NCBI GenBank assembly: GCA_947505565.1
Contig: CANNLB010000160.1
Span: 1-6,575 of the forward strand
DNA length: 6,575 nt
Reading direction: 5' to 3'
From: Acidobacteriota bacterium
GTDB lineage: Bacteria > Acidobacteriota > Terriglobia > Bryobacterales > Bryobacteraceae
In this document: one piece after another, positions 1 to 5,603 of the stretch
Numbering within the stretch: the stretch's first letter is position 1
Layout of the letters: each line of letters starts with the position of its first letter
Notes under the pieces: model-generated
Told to the model about the DNA's origin: nothing
Seen by the model: only the letters and a program-made list of their open reading frames with translations
Database searches by the model: none
Translations under genes and position numbers: made by a program

Positions 1-13
1 GTAGGCTGGAAAT

Positions 14-29
14 CGGGGGGGGCGGGTCG
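14..29 (+). repeat. G8-containing direct repeat, copy 1
   Basis: This copy reads C, eight G, C, GGG, TCG. It matches the copy at 338-352 except for one extra G, and the copies are 324 bases apart start to start. Confidence 0.45.
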
Positions 30-41
30 AAGAAACTTCGA
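27..41. repeat. Short perfect inverted repeat
   Basis: TCGAAG (27-32) and CTTCGA (36-41) form a 6-bp stem around an AAA loop. No T-run follows on either strand. It may be an accessory hairpin just before the plus-strand terminator candidate, or chance. Confidence 0.35.
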
Positions 42-62
42 TGGGCGCCGAGCCAGGCTAGG

Positions 63-94
63 GCGTGGGGTTCGTTCCCCATGCTTTATATTTT
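63..94 (+). terminator. Intrinsic terminator candidate, plus strand
   Basis: An 8-bp stem pairs GCGTGGGG (63-70) with CCCCATGC (77-84), with one G-T wobble and a 6-base TTCGTT loop. It is followed on the plus strand by TTTATATTTT (85-94). The minus-strand reading has no T-run after the hairpin, so the signal points at transcription entering from the left edge. This implies a convergent plus-strand gene just outside the window. Confidence 0.55.
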
Positions 95-180
95 CTGGAA
101 GAAGGTTCCGGACCCGTGCGGTGACGCCGATCCGGGGGGTGGATTACGGTTGGAGATCTGGCAGTAAACGAACTCGGCCA

Positions 181-237
181 CAACCAGAACGCAACCTTCC
201 CAGGCGAGTACGTAGGCGCCGACGCGGTCGTTGGTTG
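181..237. repeat. Bulged inverted repeat with an apical stem
   Basis: The left arm CAACCA-ga-ACG-ca-ACC (181-196) pairs with the continuous right arm GGTCGTTGGTTG (226-237), giving 12 pairs interrupted by two 2-base bulges. Inside it GGCG (203-206) pairs with CGCC (217-220). No T-run follows on either strand. It could be a structured 3' UTR element of the minus-strand transcript, an unannotated small RNA, or a chance pairing. Confidence 0.35.
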
Positions 238-337
238 AACTCTCTTTCAGTTACTGTGCGATCAATCTACGAAAGCACTTGCCCGTATATGGCGTTCAGC
301 ACAAAAACGTGTTGTCGGTTTTCCAGCGTCGCTCGAA

Positions 338-352
338 CGGGGGGGGCGGTCG
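338..352 (+). repeat. G8-containing direct repeat, copy 2
   Basis: This copy reads C, eight G, C, GG, TCG and abuts the DUF1552 stop codon. In the minus-strand transcript it becomes a C8 run within 15 bases of the stop. Confidence 0.45.
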
Positions 353-1660
353 TTAGACTTCGTTGAGAGGTTGGGTAGCGTCACCAAATTGCGGTAGGCG
401 GACGTTCATTTTGTCCATCATCGAAAGATAGAGCCGACACATTTGGCGTTCGGGTTTTTCGCGATAGTCCAGAACACGTCCGCCTCGGATACGCCCGCCG
501 CCACCGCCCATCAAAACAACCGGGAGCTGTCGGGCTTCGTGGTTGCCGGTCAACATGCTGGAGCAGTAAAGAAGCATCGTGTTGTCCAGAAGGGTGCGGG
601 GACCCTCTTGAATGGCGTCGAGTTTGCGCGCGAGATAGGCCAATTGCTGGAGAAAAAACTGGTTCACTTTGAGCCAGTCGGCGGTGTCGGTGTGGGAGAG
701 CAAATGGTGAATCATGTAGTCGACGCCGAGGTTGGGGAAACGGAGCGAACTATGATCGTTGTTGAGTTTGAGGGTGGCGATCCGGGTCGTATCGGTTTGG
801 AAACCAAGGACGACGATGTCAACCATCAACCGCATATGCTCGGCGATGTCCTGCGGAATGCCGTCGGCGGGCCGGGCCATATTAGGTTGATCGAGGGTAG
901 GCCGCCAACCTTGCAGTTCGCCTTTCTTGCCAGCGTTGGCAATGCGTTGCTCGACGTCGCGTACGGAGTCCAGATACTCGTCGAGCTTCCGTTTGTCGCT
1001 CGTGCTGATGTCGCGACGGAGACGGCCAGCGTCGGAGAGAACGGCGTCGAGGACGCTCTGGTCGCCCTTGTTCGCTTCGTTTTTGAACAGCCGATCGAAG
1101 GCGAGAGCCGGATAGATTTCGAGCGGAGTAGGGGTAGTCGGCGAGCTCCAGGAGATGTGGGAGCTATAGAGCATAGAGTAATTTTTATGCACCGAGGGGT
1201 TCGACTTTTCGCAGCCCAAGGCAAGGCTGGGGACCTTCGTCGAGCCGCCGTAGCGCTGAGCGAGCAGTTGGTCAATGCTGGTGCCGGAACGGATTTCACC
1301 GCCCGAAGCGAGCGGGGCACCGGAGAGCAGATTGCCGGTTTGGGAACTATGGATGTTGCCCTTCAGCGCTTCGGCGTTGAAGAGGCCACGGATGACCAGC
1401 ATCTTCTCGCGGAAGTCGTTTAGCGGGGCGAGCACTTGGCCCAACTCCATTTGTTTGCCTTCGCCTTTGGCCCACCATTCCTTGCTGTGGAAGCCGTTGC
1501 CCGAGAAGAGAATGCCTAGGCGAACGGGCGCTTCGCTGCCGCCGCTCTTGCGCGGTTCGTCACCCCAGACGGGAAACGATTCCAGCCACGGCAAAGCAAC
1601 CGTGACACCGAGGCCGCGCAGAATCCGACGACGAGAGATTCGATGAAGTTCGTTTTTCAT
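353..1660 (-). CDS. DUF1552 (HXXSHH family) protein, Tat-exported
   Basis: A 435-residue protein of normal family length, predicted to be exported folded through the twin-arginine pathway; its reaction is unknown. The signal is SRRRILRG (residues 9-16, twin Arg 10-11) followed by LGVTVALPWLESF. Family stretches follow in order: RLGILFSGNGFH (47-58), MLVIRGLFN (87-95), HSSQTGNLLSGAP (104-116), SGTSIDQLLAQRYG (125-138), HISWSSPTTPTPLEIYPALAFDRLF (168-192, given only as a landmark), LDEYLDSVRDVEQRI (226-240), then HHLLSHTD (318-325), LLDNTMLLYCSSM (357-369), LPVVLMGGGGGRIRGGR (379-395) and a C-terminal FGDATQPL. The signature that I recall as HXXSHH reads HLLSHT here, so the last His is Thr324. 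The gene starts 7 bases after the PSD stop with a strong Shine-Dalgarno inside the PSD coding end. DUF1552 genes commonly sit beside PSD genes in Planctomycetes and Acidobacteriota, which supports joint function. No minus-strand terminator with a T-run is evident after the stop. Confidence 0.94.
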   Translation of the reverse strand: MKNELHRISRRRILRGLGVTVALPWLESFPVWGDEPRKSGGSEAPVRLGILFSGNGFHSKEWWAKGEGKQMELGQVLAPLNDFREKMLVIRGLFNAEALKGNIHSSQTGNLLSGAPLASGGEIRSGTSIDQLLAQRYGGSTKVPSLALGCEKSNPSVHKNYSMLYSSHISWSSPTTPTPLEIYPALAFDRLFKNEANKGDQSVLDAVLSDAGRLRRDISTSDKRKLDEYLDSVRDVEQRIANAGKKGELQGWRPTLDQPNMARPADGIPQDIAEHMRLMVDIVVLGFQTDTTRIATLKLNNDHSSLRFPNLGVDYMIHHLLSHTDTADWLKVNQFFLQQLAYLARKLDAIQEGPRTLLDNTMLLYCSSMLTGNHEARQLPVVLMGGGGGRIRGGRVLDYREKPERQMCRLYLSMMDKMNVRLPQFGDATQPLNEV

Positions 1661-1667
1661 GGCGGGC

Positions 1668-4600
1668 TTACTCCTCCGGAGCGGCGTCGCGTCCGCGAAT
1701 TTCGCGGAACTGGCGGCTGGTTACGATCTTCTCAATTATCGTGCCGACGGGTTGGCTACCGTCGCCGAGTTGGGTCAACAGAGGCTCGTCGGAAAGCTGC
1801 ACGGCGCGGCCGAGGGCGTAGCCAAGCAGCTTCCGATAGAACTGGTGGACGAAGGCCGACCTGCCCGTGGTGAGCAGATATTGGCGCAAGCCAGGGAGCC
1901 CTTCGATCTCGGTGCCGTCCCTGACTTTCGTCTTCGTATGGATCGGGCGGCCACCAAGGTCATTCGTGCGCCAGCGGCCAATGGCATCGAACTGCTCGAG
2001 CGCATAGCCATAGGGGTCGATGCGTTTATGGCACGTGGCGCAGCGCGGGTCAGCGGTGTGTTTTTCGGTGAACTCGCGCATCGAGAGCGTAAGGTTAGCT
2101 TCGTCTTCGGGGAGTTGCGGGACATCCTTCGGCGGCCGAGGCAGCTCATCGCCCAGGAGCACTTCGGCCACCCAGTTGCCGCGGAGAATGGGACTCGTAC
2201 GCGACGCGCCGGACTGCTTGGTGAGGGTGCTGGCGAGGCCGAGGACGCCACCGCGGCCGCGTGCCTGCATGCCGTCCACGCGGCGCCAGGCCGGGCCCGT
2301 GACGCCGTCAATGCCGTAGTGCTGGGCGAGCGGGCCGTTCAGGAAAGTGTGGTCGGCGCTGAGCACGCTTGCGACGGGCCGATTGGCGCGGAAGAAGTCC
2401 GTGAAAAACTGGATAGACTCTTCGAACATGTCGGCGCGAAGGGCGCGGAAAGTCGGAAAGTGACGCTCGCTTTTTTCGTCCAGCGAATCGAAGTCCCGGA
2501 TGTGCAGCCAGGAGGCTCCAAACTCAGTAGCAAGGCGGCGGACTCGGGGGTCAAGCAACATACGACGGACCTGAGCAGTTAGCCCTTCGGCCGTGCGGAG
2601 CTTGGCGTCGCGGAGTTCGGCATCGGGCTGCGAGGACCAGAGAAAGTAGCTGAGGCGGCTGGAGAGTTCGGCGTCTGAGACGGGCGCCTGCTGCCTACCG
2701 GGTGGAGCTTTCTCTGTCCGATAAAGAAATGCGGGACCAACGAGAACCCGGGCCAGAGTCAGGCGCAGGGCTTCTTCATGGGGCAGATCCTGCTGCCGAA
2801 GGAGGGCGTAGAGGGCGTGGAGTTCGGCGGTCTCGCTAGCCTCGATCGGCCGGCGATACGCCCGATGGGCGAAGGCGATCACGGCGTTGAGGTGTTTCGG
2901 TTCGGCGGCCACGAGTTGGTGGCGGAAGGCGGCGGCGCGATCGAGAATCGGCTGCCGAAGGGGTTCAAACTTCGAGGGGTCAGCGTCCTGGGTCGCGTAT
3001 TGCCAAAGCTGCTCGAAGACATCCACCTGCACGAGCGGAGCCCGGCTGACGAAGTAAAGCTGATCCCAGAGGCGGTCGAGGTGGGCCGTTTGCGCGGGGG
3101 TAAGCAGCAGACGCGACAGGTGTTGGTCTTCGCGATGGAACAGCGTCAAAGTCACCACCTCGTCCACTGGCACAATTTTGGAGTAGCAGAGGGCGGCGGG
3201 AAAGAGTTGGCGGAACTCATCGAAGGCGGCTTCAACGCGACGCCGGGCGGCGCTTTGTTCGTTCACGATCACCGGCATACCGAACGAGACCGATTGGTTG
3301 TTCGAAGTCCAAGTGCCATCGGTGGTCCGGACGGACGTGCCGCTGGGACGAAGGCCGGGGCGGGTTTCCGGTGGGGCGGTGAGCAGTTGCAGCTGGACGC
3401 TGCCCTCGGCGCCGGCGTTCGGATCGAGTTGACCGGTGACGGAAAATTCGCCATCGGCGACGAGGTCGGCAGGGAGCAACATTTCGATCACACCGGGCGC
3501 TTGGACACGGAGGTCGGCTCCGTCGAAACGGGCGGGGTCGAGGCCCCACGGGGAGGGGGCGACGGGACCGGCGAGGGAAACGTCGGCCAGGAGAGGGCTG
3601 GCCAGAGAGGTGAGTTGACCGAAGAGCGCGCCGTCAGGAGTGGTGGCGGCGGGGGGCGGGGCCAGGAGCAGAGCTTGCAGCGCGGCGGCAAGTTGGCGTT
3701 TGGCATCCAACCCTTCAGCGGTTTGCCAGCGCGCCAGCAGCGAACCGGCGGGGATGGTGCCTGTGTTGCCGATGGGCTCGCTGTAGAAGTGCCACGGGCC
3801 ACTGGGATTGGCGGTGAGGATGGAGCCGGAAACTTCGGCCGAGAGCGACCAGTGCTGGTTGGGGGCGGCCAGCGTCAGTTCCAGGTCGGTGAGGTCGCAG
3901 GAGGCGTTGCCATCGCGCGGGTCGAAGACGACGGAGACCAGATCGCCGGGCAGGACGCCGATGCCCGAGAGCGGCCCAACTCTAACGGGGGTAGCACCGC
4001 GGGAGAGACCCTCCGCAAGCCGTTGGCGGGTGTTGCCGCGGCGCAGTTCGAGCGACCATGCTACGCCGTTACCGCATTCGGGATGGGCCGGCGTGATCGT
4101 GCCTTCGATGCGCAATGGGGCAGCCAGGGGGCTGCGCCATCCGACGGCGGCAGCGCGGGTGGCCGAGGGCAGCAGGGCTACGGCGTGGGGCTTCATGTTC
4201 CCAGGGATACGCACGTGCTGAGCGGTCGAGTTCGCAAGTACCGAAGGGAGCTTGCCGCCGCCCCAGCCTTGAATGAAATCGAAGGCGCCGGCTTTGGCGA
4301 TCTTGTTCGTGAAAAGTTCGATCGCGGGCGGAAGGTCGTTCGCATGATCGCGTTCGGCTTCGGCGTTGAGCTTGGCGGCCGTCGTCGCGAACACCTCTTG
4401 ACGGCGCAGTGTCAGCGCGCCGACCAGGGCGCGGACGTCCCGCAGGCGAATCGACGGGCGACCGGGGAACGTGAGCCGGGGCTCCTTCCAGATGACGGTA
4501 TCGCCCGCGAAGCCATCGCCAGCGTCGTGGGCGGCGAGATAAAGTTTGATCTGGTTGCCTTGTTTCGGAGCGGGTAGCTTGATCCGGAACTCCTGACGGG

Positions 4601-5591
4601 AAGCGATGGGGGAGACTGGCTCCATCCACGCTTTGGGCCCGTCGAGTTTTCCGATGTGGCCGACACTGCTGAACTTCCAAAGCGTCTGTTGCCATTGCTC
4701 GATCTCATCGGCAAGGGCGGTGACGTCGGTGCGGCGTTGGAGCGGCCTTAATAGCGGCGATTGCGTGGGGCTGGAGAGCGCCTTGGCGAGGGTGGCGACA
4801 TACCGGGGGCTGAGGTGGTTCCGATCGCTCGGTGGGCCGTTGCGAATGGCAAGTGACGCGGTGAGATAGCGTTTCAGCGGCAGTGTGCCGCCGCGGTCCT
4901 TGTCGAGCGCCATGCCTTGCTGGGTGACCGTATCTTTGCCGCCGGCTTCGGTGAACTGTTGATAGAACTCACGGATTTCGGTAAGCGTTTCGTTGGTCCA
5001 ATCGCGGGGCGAAGCGAAGGGCGAGAAGCGGATGCCGTCCGGCAGAAGCACGGCATGAGTGGCGATGCGCTTCGCAGCGTCGAGATACTTCGAGACGAGC
5101 GCCGGGGACATGGCAAGCGAGTTCCCTGTGTTCGTAAAGCCTTCGCCCGCGGCCCCGTCGGCCGGGAACTCTTTGGCGGGGTCCAAGGTCGGAACGCCGG
5201 TAAGGTCGCGGATCGTGAAGGTGTATTCGGCGTTATTAAGGCGGCGGAGGACGACCGGCCCGGGGTCTCCGGCGCTCGCCTGAGCGGCTTGGGCGAGCGC
5301 GCCACGAACCCAGCTGAGCAGGCGCGTTCGCTCGGCCGGCGTAAGCTGGACCATGCCTTTGGGCGGCATCTCGCCGAGAGTAACCTGTTCGATGACGGAC
5401 TGCCAAACCTTCGGGTGCTTCAGAACTTCGGGCTTGGACGTGAAGCGTTCGAGATCGAGGTCGCCGGTGTGCTTGGCCGTGGAGTGGCAGCCGAGACAAT
5501 ATTTTCGGACTAGGGCAAGTTCGGCTTGCCCTGGCAGGCAGGAGAGCAGGAGCATCAGGGCGAGCCGAAGGAAAACCATGTCGACTGCCAT
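1668..5591 (-). CDS. Large diheme PSD protein: PSCyt1-DUF1587-(~700 aa)-DUF1595-DUF1592-DUF1588-DUF1585
   Basis: This is an exported 1307-residue c-type cytochrome-like protein of unknown reaction. A hydrophobic signal (VFLRLALMLLLSCLPGQA) ends near residue 23; LLSC at 15-18 is a weak lipobox, so a lipoprotein is an alternative. PSCyt1 covers about residues 25-80, with heme motif CLGCH at 32-36 (5484-5498) and a candidate Met ligand in EMPPKG (M75). DUF1587 covers about 113-178 (LRRLNNAEY, RDLTG, EFPADG, EGFTN). Residues 180-880 are unassigned, with beta-sandwich-like stretches near 335-390 and 505-580. DUF1595 follows at about 903-960 (FAHRAYRRPI), DUF1592 at 971-1098 (SRLSYFLWSSQPD, FGASWLHI, TFLNGPLAQHYGI), DUF1588 at 1112-1207 (GGVLGLASTLTKQSGASRTS, second heme motif CATCH at 1184-1188, RIDPYGYALEQFDAIGRWR) and DUF1585 at 1222-1295. 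Most PSD proteins known to me are about 750-850 residues, so this one is long. The start could be Met1 or Met5 (5577-5579): neither has a clear Shine-Dalgarno, and translation is probably coupled to the receptor gene 12 bases upstream. Its partner DUF1552 gene follows after 7 bases. Confidence 0.95.
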   Translation of the reverse strand: MAVDMVFLRLALMLLLSCLPGQAELALVRKYCLGCHSTAKHTGDLDLERFTSKPEVLKHPKVWQSVIEQVTLGEMPPKGMVQLTPAERTRLLSWVRGALAQAAQASAGDPGPVVLRRLNNAEYTFTIRDLTGVPTLDPAKEFPADGAAGEGFTNTGNSLAMSPALVSKYLDAAKRIATHAVLLPDGIRFSPFASPRDWTNETLTEIREFYQQFTEAGGKDTVTQQGMALDKDRGGTLPLKRYLTASLAIRNGPPSDRNHLSPRYVATLAKALSSPTQSPLLRPLQRRTDVTALADEIEQWQQTLWKFSSVGHIGKLDGPKAWMEPVSPIASRQEFRIKLPAPKQGNQIKLYLAAHDAGDGFAGDTVIWKEPRLTFPGRPSIRLRDVRALVGALTLRRQEVFATTAAKLNAEAERDHANDLPPAIELFTNKIAKAGAFDFIQGWGGGKLPSVLANSTAQHVRIPGNMKPHAVALLPSATRAAAVGWRSPLAAPLRIEGTITPAHPECGNGVAWSLELRRGNTRQRLAEGLSRGATPVRVGPLSGIGVLPGDLVSVVFDPRDGNASCDLTDLELTLAAPNQHWSLSAEVSGSILTANPSGPWHFYSEPIGNTGTIPAGSLLARWQTAEGLDAKRQLAAALQALLLAPPPAATTPDGALFGQLTSLASPLLADVSLAGPVAPSPWGLDPARFDGADLRVQAPGVIEMLLPADLVADGEFSVTGQLDPNAGAEGSVQLQLLTAPPETRPGLRPSGTSVRTTDGTWTSNNQSVSFGMPVIVNEQSAARRRVEAAFDEFRQLFPAALCYSKIVPVDEVVTLTLFHREDQHLSRLLLTPAQTAHLDRLWDQLYFVSRAPLVQVDVFEQLWQYATQDADPSKFEPLRQPILDRAAAFRHQLVAAEPKHLNAVIAFAHRAYRRPIEASETAELHALYALLRQQDLPHEEALRLTLARVLVGPAFLYRTEKAPPGRQQAPVSDAELSSRLSYFLWSSQPDAELRDAKLRTAEGLTAQVRRMLLDPRVRRLATEFGASWLHIRDFDSLDEKSERHFPTFRALRADMFEESIQFFTDFFRANRPVASVLSADHTFLNGPLAQHYGIDGVTGPAWRRVDGMQARGRGGVLGLASTLTKQSGASRTSPILRGNWVAEVLLGDELPRPPKDVPQLPEDEANLTLSMREFTEKHTADPRCATCHKRIDPYGYALEQFDAIGRWRTNDLGGRPIHTKTKVRDGTEIEGLPGLRQYLLTTGRSAFVHQFYRKLLGYALGRAVQLSDEPLLTQLGDGSQPVGTIIEKIVTSRQFREIRGRDAAPEE
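1671..1677 (-). promoter_or_regulatory. Ribosome binding site of the DUF1552 gene
   Basis: On the minus strand GGAGGAG lies 10 bases before the ATG at 1658-1660. It overlaps the final Pro-Glu-Glu codons of the PSD gene, just before its TAA. The placement fixes the DUF1552 start and implies translational coupling between the two genes. Confidence 0.8.
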
Positions 5592-5603
5592 TCTACACGC
5601 AGA

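Larger units (their letters stand above)
1..352. other. Intergenic region with no supported gene
   Basis: No convincing coding sequence is seen on either strand. The open plus-strand frame running to 366 gives an Arg-rich, low-complexity translation with no recognisable motif. Another plus frame open from 3 to 178 is also featureless. The region is less GC-rich than the genes around 235-330 and contains G-runs at 15-22, 133-138 and 339-346. It holds the terminator candidate, the two inverted repeats and the direct repeat listed separately. It is the 3' flank of the minus-strand cluster, and probably also of a plus-strand gene ending left of the window. Confidence 0.7.

Noticed and set aside
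66..82. A tRNA T-arm-like string (ggggttcgttcccc)
   Set aside because: The loop lacks the conserved A, a 5-bp stem with a 7-base loop does not fit, and no acceptor, D or anticodon arms are found nearby. The intrinsic-terminator reading fits better.
3..178. A plus-strand frame open from the left edge that could be the tail of an upstream gene
   Set aside because: The translation is Gly-rich at the start, has no recognisable motif, and would run through the terminator candidate at 63-94.
296..318. A CAC/GTG hairpin with a T5 loop as a minus-strand terminator after the DUF1552 gene
   Set aside because: The stem is only 3-5 pairs, and the T-run lies in the loop and not after the stem.
121..366. 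A small plus-strand frame (81 codons) in the left flank
   Set aside because: It begins with GTG and its frame is open from the window edge. The translation is Arg-rich with no recognisable motif, and it runs antisense into the DUF1552 end.
443..1423. A 326-codon plus-strand open frame, and a similar 307-codon one at 1659-2582
   Set aside because: Both are antisense to well-supported DUF1552 and PSD coding sequence, with no family motif and no convincing ribosome binding site.
3642..3661. A G-rich plus-strand stretch inside the PSD gene that could form a two-layer G-quadruplex
   Set aside because: It is explained by Ala/Pro codons on the coding strand (residues around 644-650, APPPAA), so coding constraint is enough.
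2778..4577. A 599-codon open frame on the plus strand
   Set aside because: It lies fully antisense to the PSD gene. Its Gly/Glu/Arg-rich translation has no recognisable domain, and such frames are expected opposite GC-rich coding DNA.
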